From: an uncultured Pelagibacteraceae bacterium
Lineage (GTDB): Bacteria > Pseudomonadota > Alphaproteobacteria > Pelagibacterales > Pelagibacteraceae
Direction: 5' to 3'
DNA length: 64,000 bases
Assembly: GCA_902554315.1 (NCBI GenBank)
Contig: CACDOF010000001.1
Span: 108,551-172,550, forward strand
Part shown: in pieces, positions 49,747 through 58,925 of the stretch
Position numbering within the stretch: the first letter of the stretch is position 1
Layout of the letters: every line of letters begins with the position of its first letter
Translations under genes and position numbers: made by a program
Notes under the pieces: generated by a model
What the model was told of the DNA's origin: nothing
The model's database searches: none
What the model saw: only the letters and a program-made list of their open reading frames with translations

Positions 49747-51366
49747 ATGTCCAGAGAAGTGATGGAATACGATGTGATAATCGTAGGAGGCGGACCATCA
49801 GGACTTTCAACTGCAATTAAACTTAAGCAGTTAAATCCAGATATTAATGTCTGCCTTTTAGAAAAAGCATCTGAAATAGGTGCACATATATTATCAGGGA
49901 ACGTGTTTGAAACACGAGCTTTAGACGAGCTATTGCCTAATTGGAAAGAATTAAATGCCCCAATTAAAACGAAAGTTACAAAAGAAAAATTTTTATTTTT
50001 AAGTAAAACAAAAAAGATTAGTTGGCCAACATGGTTGCTTCCCAAAGTTCAACAAAATCATAATAATTATATTATAAGTCTTGCAAACTTATGTAGATGG
50101 TTGGCTGAACAAGCCGAAAGCTTAGGTATAGAGATATTTCCTGGATTTCCTGCAAGTGAAATTATTTATAATGAAAATGGATCAGTAAAAGGCGTTGCAA
50201 CTCAAGATATGGGTTTAGATAAAGAAGGTAATAAAAAAGATAGTTATGAACCAGGTATAGAACTTCATGCAAAAGTTACAGTTTTTGCTGAAGGTTGCAG
50301 AGGTCATTTAGGAAAACAATTAATAAAAAAATTTGACTTAGATAAAGGTAAAGATCCACAACAATATGGAATAGGTTTTAAAGAAATTTGGGAAATAAAA
50401 GAAGAAAACCACCAAAAAGGATTGGTAATGCATACTGCAGGATGGCCTTTAGATAATAGTACTTATGGAGGAAGTTTTGTTTATCATGCAGAAAATAAAC
50501 AAGTTTTTTTAGGATATGTTATTGGATTAGATTACAAAAACCCTCACTTATCTCCTTTTGATGAATTTCAAAGATTTAAAACACATCCATCTATTAAATC
50601 ATTAATCGAAGGTGGAAAGAGAATTTCTTACGGCGCTAGAGCCTTAATCGAAGGTGGCTTTCAAAGCTTACCCAAAATGTTCATGCCAGGAGCATTGTTA
50701 GTTGGATGCGATGCTGGAACATTAAATATGCCAAAAATTAAAGGATCTCACACTGCGATGAAAAGTGGAATGATTGCTGCAGAGACAATTAACGATCATT
50801 TAAAAGAAAATAAAGATTTATCAATTTATGAGGATAAATTTAAAAAAAGTTGGTTATATAAAGAGCTTTTTGAAGCAAGAAATGTAAAACCAAGTTTTGG
50901 CTGGGGTTTAATTTTAGGTATAATTTTTACTGGAATTGATCAAATTTTATTTAGAGGAAAACTACCATTTACATTAAAACATAAGCACGCAGATCACCAA
51001 ACTTTAAAACCTGCAAATGAAATGCCAAAAATTGAATATCCAAAACCAGATAATGTTATAACTTTTGACAAAACAAGTTCCGTTTATTTGACAGGAACTA
51101 ATCATGCTGACAACCAACCAGTTCACTTACAATTAAAAGATAAAGACTTACCAATAAATTATACTTTAGAAAAGTTTGATGAACCTGCGCAAAGATATTG
51201 TCCTGTAGGAGTTTATGAAGTTCAAAGAGAAAATGAAAAGGATAAATTTGTTATTAATTCTCAAAATTGTATTCATTGTAAAACTTGTGATATTAAAGAA
51301 CCATCTCAAAATATTAATTGGGTAACCCCAGAAGGTGGAGGCGGTCCCAAGTATGGAAATATGTAA
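49747..51366 (+). CDS. etfD: Electron transfer flavoprotein-ubiquinone oxidoreductase
   Basis: VGGGPSGLSTAIKLKQLN, AEGCRGHLGKQL, C-terminal CIHCKTCDIK 4Fe-4S motif. Confidence 0.95.
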   Translation: MSREVMEYDVIIVGGGPSGLSTAIKLKQLNPDINVCLLEKASEIGAHILSGNVFETRALDELLPNWKELNAPIKTKVTKEKFLFLSKTKKISWPTWLLPKVQQNHNNYIISLANLCRWLAEQAESLGIEIFPGFPASEIIYNENGSVKGVATQDMGLDKEGNKKDSYEPGIELHAKVTVFAEGCRGHLGKQLIKKFDLDKGKDPQQYGIGFKEIWEIKEENHQKGLVMHTAGWPLDNSTYGGSFVYHAENKQVFLGYVIGLDYKNPHLSPFDEFQRFKTHPSIKSLIEGGKRISYGARALIEGGFQSLPKMFMPGALLVGCDAGTLNMPKIKGSHTAMKSGMIAAETINDHLKENKDLSIYEDKFKKSWLYKELFEARNVKPSFGWGLILGIIFTGIDQILFRGKLPFTLKHKHADHQTLKPANEMPKIEYPKPDNVITFDKTSSVYLTGTNHADNQPVHLQLKDKDLPINYTLEKFDEPAQRYCPVGVYEVQRENEKDKFVINSQNCIHCKTCDIKEPSQNINWVTPEGGGGPKYGNM

Positions 51367-51741
51367 TTAGGAAAGATCTATTGCAAATTCTTTTAACTTT
51401 TCAATTGGCACAAGTTTAAGAGTATTCATATGAGTTTTTTTTAAGTATAGAGAACATCCAACGCCCGCTTCAATTGCTCTTGCTACCCAACTTGCACAAA
51501 CACACCAATTGTCTCCATCTTTTAAACCAGGAAATCCAAATTCTGGATGAGGTGTTATTAAATCATTTCCAGCTTCCTTGCACCATTCTAAAAATTTATT
51601 ATTAACTTTTACACAAACAGTATGAAGCCCATGATCATTTACATCTGTATTACAACATCCATCTCTAAACCATCCTGTTAATGGATTAATTGAACATTCT
51701 TCTAGATCTTCTCCTAGAACATTTTTTTGCTTTTCACTCAT
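51367..51741 (-). CDS. DUF2237 family protein
   Basis: KNVLGEDLEECSINPLTGWFRDGCCNTDVNDHGLHTVC...DLITPHPEFGFPGLKDGDNWCVCASRW-like pattern. Confidence 0.88.
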   Translation of the reverse strand: MSEKQKNVLGEDLEECSINPLTGWFRDGCCNTDVNDHGLHTVCVKVNNKFLEWCKEAGNDLITPHPEFGFPGLKDGDNWCVCASWVARAIEAGVGCSLYLKKTHMNTLKLVPIEKLKEFAIDLS

Positions 51742-52229
51742 TAAACTTTAGTAGGATTGGGTTGATCTTTGTAAACCTCTTCTGGATCAAATTTTTTCTC
51801 TTTTTCTTCAAACTTCATTTCAACTTTTCTACCGTTTTCAATTTTTCCCATTGGTATCGACCTATAAAAACAAGATCTATAACCAACATGACAACTCGCT
51901 CCATCACCGATATCGACACTAATCCAAACAGAGTCTTGGTCATCATCGATTCTTATTTCTTTTACTTTTTGTACAAACCCACTTGTTTTACCTTTGTGCC
52001 AAATTTGTTTTCTTGATCTGCTCCAATAATGAGCTTCTTTAGTTTCAATTGTAAGCTTTAATGCCTCAACATTCATATAACCATGCATCAAAATTTCTTT
52101 TGTTGTGGAACAAGTTGTCACAACTGGAATTAAACCATCATTATCAAATTTTGGGGATAATAAGTTTCCCTCTTCTATTTCAGCGACATTTTCTCTTTTT
52201 TTAAACATATTAATGGCTTTATCTAACAT
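51741..52229 (-). CDS. hisI: Phosphoribosyl-AMP cyclohydrolase
   Basis: GYMNVEALKLTIETKEAHYWSRSRKQIWHKGKTSG, DGASCHVGYRSCFYR. Confidence 0.93.
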   Translation of the reverse strand: MLDKAINMFKKRENVAEIEEGNLLSPKFDNDGLIPVVTTCSTTKEILMHGYMNVEALKLTIETKEAHYWSRSRKQIWHKGKTSGFVQKVKEIRIDDDQDSVWISVDIGDGASCHVGYRSCFYRSIPMGKIENGRKVEMKFEEKEKKFDPEEVYKDQPNPTKV

Positions 52230-52286
52230 ATTAATGAATATAATAAATATTTTAAAAATGTAGATTTATATATATAAAACACGCTC

Positions 52287-52889
52287 ATGAAATTAGTAAA
52301 AAACGAAAACCAGAAAATTATAGAAAACGTATCTGATAAAGAGGCTGAAGAAGCGTTTGTAAAAATTTTAAAATGGATAGGCGAGGACCCATCAAGAGAA
52401 GGTCTTCTTGAAACTCCAAAAAGAGTTGCAAAAGCTTTTAAAGAATATTTTAAAGGTTACAAAGAAGATCCAGTGCAAATTCTAAATAAAACCTTTGGCG
52501 ATGTAGATGGTTATGATGATATGGTAGTTCAAAAAAATATTTCTGTTCAAAGTCATTGCGAACATCATATGGCGCCGATTATAGGTGTTGCACATGTAGC
52601 TTATATTCCAAAAGAAAGAGTTGTAGGCTTAAGTAAACTTGCAAGAGTGGTTGAGGTATTTTCAAAAAGATTACAAACTCAAGAAAGACTTACTATGCAA
52701 ATAGCTACAACTTTAATGGATTCACTAGATGCAAAAGGAGTAGCTGTAACCATAGATTCAACTCATCAGTGTATGACAATGAGAGGTATTAAAAAAGAGC
52801 AAGCTACAACAGTTACAAATTATTATTTAGGTCAATTTAAAGAAGATCTAAGTTATCAAAATAGATATTTGAGATTCATCGCAAAATAG
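52287..52889 (+). CDS. folE: GTP cyclohydrolase I
   Basis: TPKRVAKAFKEYF, SHCEHHMAPIIGVAHVAYIP, LSKLARVVEVFSKRLQTQERLT, HQCMTMRGIK. Confidence 0.96.
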   Translation: MKLVKNENQKIIENVSDKEAEEAFVKILKWIGEDPSREGLLETPKRVAKAFKEYFKGYKEDPVQILNKTFGDVDGYDDMVVQKNISVQSHCEHHMAPIIGVAHVAYIPKERVVGLSKLARVVEVFSKRLQTQERLTMQIATTLMDSLDAKGVAVTIDSTHQCMTMRGIKKEQATTVTNYYLGQFKEDLSYQNRYLRFIAK

Positions 52890-52903
52890 AGTTAAAGTAA
52901 ATC

Positions 52904-53905
52904 ATGTCGGAAACTTTCAAAGCTTTGGTTATAAACCAAGAGGGTGAAAATTTTTCTAGAGAAGTTAAAGATTTGAATTTTGATTTTATTAAAGATGGAG
53001 ATGTCTTGGTTAAAGTTGATTATTCAGACCTTAATTTTAAAGATGCTTTAATTTTAAAAGATGGTGCAAAACTTGTAAAAGATTTCCCAAGAATACCAGG
53101 TATAGATTTTTCAGGTACTGTAGCAAAAAGCGATTCTGATGAATTCAAAGAAGGGGATGAAGTAATTCTCACAGGATGTAGAGTAGGAGAATTGTTTCAC
53201 GGAGGATTTTCACAATATGCAAAAGTAAAAAAAGAATTTCTAATTAAAAGACCACAAAATATTACAAGCAAACAAGCAATGATGATAGGTACAGCTGGAT
53301 TTACAGCTTTACTTTGTGCATTTGCAGTAAAAGCCAAAGAAGAACTTTTAATGCAAAGTAAAGTAAACGATGTACTGGTAACAGGATCAACAGGAGCAGT
53401 TGGTCAGGTAGCTGTTATGGTTCTTTCCAAGATGGGATGCAATGTAACTGCTTTAACAGGAAAAATGGATAAGTCTGATTATCTAAAAGAATTAGGCGCT
53501 AAAAACGTTGTAGATCGTAAAGAATTTGAAGGTGAAGCAAAGTTAATTGGAAAAGGATTGTGGGATGGCGTTGTTGATACAGTCGGAGGCAACATTTTGG
53601 CTAACGCTATATCACAAACAAAACTTAAAGGTATCATAGCAGTATGTGGGAATGCTAGCGGCAATAAATTAAATACATCCGTTGTTCCATTTTTTTTAAG
53701 AGCAGTTAAACTTTGGGGAGTAGATTCAATCAATGTTAGTAATAAAAGAAAAGAATTTGTCTGGGGTGAAATTTCAAATTTAGTTGATTTCAGTATTTTA
53801 GAAAAATCAGTTAAGACAATTGGTTTAGAAGAGTTAATAAATACTTTTCCAGAAATGTTAAAAGGTAAATTGAATAACAGAATTTTAGTGGATGTTAATA
53901 AGTAA
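52904..53905 (+). CDS. acuI: MDR-family acrylyl-CoA reductase/YhdH-like
   Basis: DYSDLNFKDALIL, FPRIPGIDFSGTV, MIGTAGFTALLCA, VLVTGSTGAVGQVAVMVLSKMG. Confidence 0.82.
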   Translation: MSETFKALVINQEGENFSREVKDLNFDFIKDGDVLVKVDYSDLNFKDALILKDGAKLVKDFPRIPGIDFSGTVAKSDSDEFKEGDEVILTGCRVGELFHGGFSQYAKVKKEFLIKRPQNITSKQAMMIGTAGFTALLCAFAVKAKEELLMQSKVNDVLVTGSTGAVGQVAVMVLSKMGCNVTALTGKMDKSDYLKELGAKNVVDRKEFEGEAKLIGKGLWDGVVDTVGGNILANAISQTKLKGIIAVCGNASGNKLNTSVVPFFLRAVKLWGVDSINVSNKRKEFVWGEISNLVDFSILEKSVKTIGLEELINTFPEMLKGKLNNRILVDVNK

Positions 53906-54795
53906 TGGATTGGGATAAATTAAAAATATTTCATGCAGTAGCAGAAGCAGGCAGCTTTACAAGCGCAACAGTTATACTTAATCTTAGCCAATCTGCTATA
54001 AGTAGACAAATACAATCCTTAGAAGATGATTTGAAAGTAAAATTATTTGAAAGACATGCTAGAGGTTTAACCTTAACTGAGAATGGTGAATATGTATATA
54101 AGACAGCACATGAAGTTATTGGAAAACTCAAGGAAGTTGAGACTTCATTGGGAGATCAAAAAAATAAACCTTCAGGCAAGATAACAATAACTACAGTTAG
54201 AAGTTTTGGCACTCACTGGTTAACTCCAAGAATTGAAGAATTTATGAAATTGAATCCTGAAATAGAGGTTGAGCTAATTTTTGATGATAAAGAATTAGAT
54301 TTGAGTACTAGACAAGCTGATATTGGAATATTTATGAGACGACCAAAACAACTAAATTATATTCAAAGAAAATTGATAGACATTAATTATCATATTTATG
54401 GATCTAGCAAATATTTGGAAACACATGGATTGCCAAAAACAGTTAATGATTTAAATAAACATAGATTTATATCTTTTGGAAAAGGGGCACCATCTCCAGT
54501 TTATAATCCTGAATGGGCATTAAAATTAGGTATGAAAGATAATAAAAAAATAAAGCCTGTAATGAAAGTTAATAGTGTAATGGGTTTATTGTTAGCGGTA
54601 GAAAGTGGTGTTGGATTAGCCGCATTGCCGGATTATCTGGTTTTTCAATCTAAAAACCTAATTAAAGTTTTACCTAAAGTCGAAGGACCTATTACAGAAG
54701 CTCATTTTGTTTATCCTCAATCACTTAAAAATGTAGCTAGAGTCACCTCATTCAGAAACTTCCTATATAGTAAGATTTCTGAGTGGAAATTTTAA
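53905..54795 (+). CDS. LysR family transcriptional regulator
   Basis: MDWDKLKIFHAVAEAGSFTSATVILNLSQSAISRQIQSLEDDLKVKLFERHARGL HTH. Confidence 0.94.
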   Translation: MDWDKLKIFHAVAEAGSFTSATVILNLSQSAISRQIQSLEDDLKVKLFERHARGLTLTENGEYVYKTAHEVIGKLKEVETSLGDQKNKPSGKITITTVRSFGTHWLTPRIEEFMKLNPEIEVELIFDDKELDLSTRQADIGIFMRRPKQLNYIQRKLIDINYHIYGSSKYLETHGLPKTVNDLNKHRFISFGKGAPSPVYNPEWALKLGMKDNKKIKPVMKVNSVMGLLLAVESGVGLAALPDYLVFQSKNLIKVLPKVEGPITEAHFVYPQSLKNVARVTSFRNFLYSKISEWKF

Positions 54796-54836
54796 GTAAC
54801 CACAAAAACCCAATAAAACTGCGACATAATTGCGAT

Positions 54837-54867
54837 TGATAATCATTATCATTGAGAATAGTTATCA
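54837..54867 (+). promoter_or_regulatory. Tandem Fur-box-like operator
   Basis: TGATAATCATTATCA (54837-54851) is a perfect 7-1-7 palindrome. Imperfect second copy TGAGAATAGTTATCA (54853-54867), phased 16 bp downstream. Confidence 0.85.
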
Positions 54868-54914
54868 TTTTCAATATTGAAAAATATAATTAACTTTAAA
54901 TAAATAGGAGAGAA

Positions 54915-55943
54915 ATGAGAAAAATATCAATATTAGTTTTATCTCTTTCATTGTTAGTATCAACTTTTGCAATCGCAAACGAAGTGAATATTTTTAATGC
55001 AAGACATTATAAAGCTGACGCAGAACTTTATGGAAAGTTTACTGCTGCTACCGGCATTAAAGTAAATTTAATTAACGGTAAATCAGGTGCATTAGAAAAA
55101 AGAATGATCGAAGAAGGTGCTGATTCTTCTGCTGACCTTTACATTACAGCTGATGCTGGAAGATGTGGTGCTTTTCAAGCTAAAGGTATGACGCAAAGTG
55201 GATTAGTGTCATCGACAATAAAATCATCTGTTCCAAAAAACTTCAGAACAACTCACTGGGTTGGTGTAGCAAAAAGAGCAAGAATAATTTACTACTCACC
55301 AGAAAGAGTTACTGGCGCTGAATTATCTGGAATGTCTTATGAAGGTTTAGCTGATCCAAAATGGAAAGGTAGACTAGTAATTAGAAAATCAAGCAATATT
55401 TATAATAAATCTCTTGTAGCTTCATTAATCGACAATAATGGAAAAAAAGCTACTGCTGATTGGGCAAAGGGGGTTGTTGCTAATATGGCTAGAGAGTCTA
55501 CAGGAAATGATAGAGCTCAGATTATGGCAGTCGCAGCTGGAGAAGCTGATATTGCTGTAGCTAACACATATTATTTAGCTCTTATGCTATCTGGAAACAA
55601 GGGTGCAGAACAACAAGCTGCTGCTAAAAAAGTTAAAGCATTTTTTCCAAATCAAGATGGAAGAGGAACACACATGAATATCAGTTGTGCTGCTCTAGTT
55701 AAAGGTGCGCCTAATAAAGCAAATGCTATAGCACTTGTTGACTTTTTATTATCACCAGAATCTCAAGAACATTTTACTAATAATACTTTTGAGTTTCCAA
55801 TGATTGCTGGTGTTTCGCCAAGTCCATTAGTTGTAAACAATTTGGGATTAGATTTTAAACAAGATCTATCAACAAAAGTTGCAAGTTATGGAAAATATCA
55901 AGCAGATGCACTAGAAGTAATGACAGCTGCAGGCTGGAAATAA
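54915..55943 (+). CDS. Fe(III) ABC transporter substrate-binding protein (FbpA/IdiA-like)
   Basis: Signal peptide, EVNIFNARHYKADAELYGKFTAATGIKVNLI, NISCAALVKGAPNKANAIALVDFLLSPESQEHFTNN. Preceded by Fur box. Confidence 0.92.
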   Translation: MRKISILVLSLSLLVSTFAIANEVNIFNARHYKADAELYGKFTAATGIKVNLINGKSGALEKRMIEEGADSSADLYITADAGRCGAFQAKGMTQSGLVSSTIKSSVPKNFRTTHWVGVAKRARIIYYSPERVTGAELSGMSYEGLADPKWKGRLVIRKSSNIYNKSLVASLIDNNGKKATADWAKGVVANMARESTGNDRAQIMAVAAGEADIAVANTYYLALMLSGNKGAEQQAAAKKVKAFFPNQDGRGTHMNISCAALVKGAPNKANAIALVDFLLSPESQEHFTNNTFEFPMIAGVSPSPLVVNNLGLDFKQDLSTKVASYGKYQADALEVMTAAGWK

Positions 55944-56117
55944 GTGATTATAAGTAAAAAAGAATTTATTTCTGATGTTGATTATAATAAATCTTCTGAG
56001 GCTTGCCCTGCATGTTCCGAGGAGTGTGAAAAAATCAACAAAAGAGTAAATAGAAGAAAACTATCGGAAATAGAAACTAAGGAGGTTCCGCACATCTTAA
56101 AAGTTTTTAATTTTTGA
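55944..56117 (+). CDS. Small Cys-rich ORF (57 aa, CPACSEEC) between Fe-SBP and permease, unlisted in ORF track
   Basis: GTG directly after the SBP stop (TAAGTG): (M)IISKKEFISDVDYNKSSEACPACSEECEKINKRVNRRKLSEIETKEVPHILKVFNF*. Confidence 0.55.
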   Translation: MIISKKEFISDVDYNKSSEACPACSEECEKINKRVNRRKLSEIETKEVPHILKVFNF

Positions 56118-56131
56118 TATTTTCTTAATTT

Positions 56132-56178
56132 AAAAGTGTCCATGTGTAATTTATCCTTTTCCCATGGACACTTTTTTT
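56132..56178 (+). terminator. Rho-independent terminator-like hairpin
   Basis: gtgtccatg (56136-56144) / catggacac (56163-56171), extendable by AAAA/TTTT, followed by T7. Confidence 0.75.
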
Positions 56179-56212
56179 ATTCATGATTATATTATAAGGC
56201 GGATTATAATAT

Positions 56213-57832
56213 ATGAGAGTTAATTTTTGGTATTTGGCCTCTTTTCTGATTTCGATTACAGTAGCAATTCCCATTATCACTGTATTTGCAAGCTTTTTTG
56301 AAGATACGACAAACTACTTTGAAGTTCTCAAACAAACATTTTTTTTCGAATATATATTTAATTCGTTAACTCTTTTAATAGGAGTTTTAATTTTAACATT
56401 TGTTTTAGGAGTAGGCTCAGCATATGTAGTTTCTTTTTATCAGTTTCCTGGTGCTAATTTTTTTAAATGGGCTTTAATATTATCTTTTGCAGTGCCTCCT
56501 TACATTTATGCTTATTCTTTATTCGCTTTTTTTGAAAATTATGGAACAGCATTTACAATTTTAAAATTTTTGTTTGGTGATGCAAATTATAATAAACATA
56601 TTCCAAAGTTTGATGGCATGTTTGGGTTGATATTATCAATATCTTTTTCTCTTTATGCTTATGTATATATACTTGCCAGATCATCATTTTTATATCAATC
56701 TCAAAGTTTAATAGAACTAGGTAAAAATCTTGGTTTTTCAAAATTTAAATCCTTTTACTCAATAATATTACCTGCAGCACGGCCTGCTATAGTTGCAAGC
56801 TTATCATTGGTTGCAATGGAAACATTAGCTGAATTTGGAGCTGTAGATTTTTTTTCAGTAAACACTTTAACAACTGGAATTTATAATGCATGGATATCTT
56901 TTGATGACTTAGCATTCGCAAATCGAATATCTTTTTTTCTTTTGTTGTTTATTTTCATATTATTTTTAACTGAAAACTTATCCAGAAAAAAAGCAAAGTA
57001 CCATTTGGAATCAAAAAGTGGATTTAAAAAAAAAGAAAAAATTAAACTTTATGGAGGAAAATCTTTTTTAGCTTTTACATTTTGTTTTGTTTTATTTTTT
57101 TTAAGTTTTTTATTTCCTCTAAGTCAAATGTTATATTGGACAATTAAATTTCCTGAAAATTTGATCAATTTCCAAATAATCGATCTTTTGTTAAATACAT
57201 TATATTTGGTTTCTTTATCAAGTTTAGTTTTAATAATTTTTGCATTAATTTCTAATTATGGAAATAGAGTTTCAAACAAAAAAATTTTAAACATATTATC
57301 CACATTATCAATTTCTGGTTATGCAATACCAGGTGTTATACTTGCAATAGCTTTTATAACTTTTATTGCTTGGTTTGATGAAAATATAATTAAAACATTA
57401 GGATTTTTATCAATAAAAAAATTATTTATTGGCTCAGTTTTGGGCTTAGTTGTAGTTTATTTTATAAGATTTTATTCTCTAGCCTTTAATGGAATAAAAT
57501 CAGGTTATGAAAAAATGAATATCGCTGTTGATGAAAGTGCCTATCTTCTTGGATATTCTAAGAGAAAAACTTTTTTTAATATTCATATTCCTTACTTAAG
57601 GAATTCACTTTTATTCGTTATTATACTGATTTCATTAGAAATAATTAGAGAACTCCCAATTACTCTAATTATGAGACCTTTTAATTTTGAAACTTTCGCA
57701 ACTACAGCTTATATTTCTGCATCAGAGGATTTATTGGAAGCTGCCGCCGTTCCATCATTATGTTTGATAATTATTGCAAGTTTCTTTATTTTAATTACAT
57801 CTAAATATATTTTAAGAGATAATGATGAATAA
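56213..57832 (+). CDS. Fe(III) ABC transporter permease (FbpB-like)
   Basis: Two permease halves, each with an EAA-like loop (ELGKNLGFSKFKSFYSIILPAARPAI; AYLLGYSKRKTFFNIHIPYL). Confidence 0.9.
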   Translation: MRVNFWYLASFLISITVAIPIITVFASFFEDTTNYFEVLKQTFFFEYIFNSLTLLIGVLILTFVLGVGSAYVVSFYQFPGANFFKWALILSFAVPPYIYAYSLFAFFENYGTAFTILKFLFGDANYNKHIPKFDGMFGLILSISFSLYAYVYILARSSFLYQSQSLIELGKNLGFSKFKSFYSIILPAARPAIVASLSLVAMETLAEFGAVDFFSVNTLTTGIYNAWISFDDLAFANRISFFLLLFIFILFLTENLSRKKAKYHLESKSGFKKKEKIKLYGGKSFLAFTFCFVLFFLSFLFPLSQMLYWTIKFPENLINFQIIDLLLNTLYLVSLSSLVLIIFALISNYGNRVSNKKILNILSTLSISGYAIPGVILAIAFITFIAWFDENIIKTLGFLSIKKLFIGSVLGLVVVYFIRFYSLAFNGIKSGYEKMNIAVDESAYLLGYSKRKTFFNIHIPYLRNSLLFVIILISLEIIRELPITLIMRPFNFETFATTAYISASEDLLEAAAVPSLCLIIIASFFILITSKYILRDNDE

Positions 57833-58886
57833 AAATTTTTTTGAAATTACAAATGCTACATTTAAGGTTGGTGGCATAAATAAAGTAAACAATGTATCTT
57901 TCTCAATAGAGAAAGAAGGTGATATTGTTTGTCTTTTAGGACCTTCTGGAATTGGAAAAACGACAATTCTTAGATCTATTGCCGGTTTAGAAAAAATTGA
58001 GTCTGGTCAAATAAAACTTAAAGGGAAAGTTCTTTCATCAAATAAAATAAATATAGAACCAGAAGATCGAAATATATCATTATCATTTCAAGAAAATTGT
58101 TTATTTCCTCATTACACAGTTAAAGAAAATATTGATTTAGGTAGAGAAAGGAAAACTCAAACCAAAAAGAAAAAAATAAATGTTAATAAAATTATAAAGT
58201 TGCTAAATATTGGAAAAATATTAGATCACTACCCACATCAAATTAGCGCAGGAGAAGCGCAAAGAGTATCTCTTGCAAGATCTTTAGTTTCTCAACCAGA
58301 TCTTCTACTTTTAGATGAACCTTTATCAAATGTTGATCAAAGTTTTAAAGAAGAGATACAAGTCCAGCTTAAACAACTTTTAAAAGATTTAAAAATATCA
58401 ACTATAATTGTTACACACGATTCATATGAAGCTTTTTATTTAGGAAACAAATGTGGAATAATTTTAAATAAACAGCTTAAACAATTTGATGATCCATATA
58501 ATGTTTATCACTTTCCAAACTCAATTGAGGTTGTAAATTTCCTTAATAGAGGAATTTTAATTCCCGCAAAAATTACTGGAGAAAATAGTTTAGAAAATAA
58601 AGATTTAGGAACTATTAAAGGGAATTTTGTAAAACATTATAAAAAAGGCACAGATGTGAAATTATTGTTGCAACCAGAAGATTTAGAACATGACGATCAA
58701 AGCAATCTGAAATTAGAAGTTGTTGATAGAAAATTCAGAGGTACAAATTTTATTTATACTTTAAAAACTAGTAGTAATCTTTTAATACCTGTATTTGTAC
58801 ATTCTCATCACATACACCAGCATGAAGTCGAAGAAAAATTTGGAATTAAACGTCCTATAAATATTGACCACATAGTGTGTTTTTAA
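57822..58886 (+). CDS. Fe(III) ABC transporter ATP-binding protein (FbpC-like)
   Basis: GPSGIGKTTILRSIAGLE, ISAGEAQRVSLARSL, LLLLDEPLSNVD. Confidence 0.93.
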   Translation: MMNKNFFEITNATFKVGGINKVNNVSFSIEKEGDIVCLLGPSGIGKTTILRSIAGLEKIESGQIKLKGKVLSSNKINIEPEDRNISLSFQENCLFPHYTVKENIDLGRERKTQTKKKKINVNKIIKLLNIGKILDHYPHQISAGEAQRVSLARSLVSQPDLLLLDEPLSNVDQSFKEEIQVQLKQLLKDLKISTIIVTHDSYEAFYLGNKCGIILNKQLKQFDDPYNVYHFPNSIEVVNFLNRGILIPAKITGENSLENKDLGTIKGNFVKHYKKGTDVKLLLQPEDLEHDDQSNLKLEVVDRKFRGTNFIYTLKTSSNLLIPVFVHSHHIHQHEVEEKFGIKRPINIDHIVCF

Positions 58887-58887
58887 G

Positions 58888-58920
58888 TATAAATATTTTG
58901 TCTTTGACAATATATTTATA
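58888..58920 (+). other. AT-rich hairpin immediately upstream of split DMGDH paralogue
   Basis: tataaatattttgtc (58888-58902) / gacaatatatttata (58906-58920), 15-bp stem with one mismatch, ttt loop. Confidence 0.6.
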
Positions 58921-58925
58921 ATTCA

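Noticed and set aside
49644-50045. 133-aa minus-strand ORF across the etfA/ETF-QO junction
   Set aside because: Antisense to two strongly conserved genes, no motif, likely a chance ORF.
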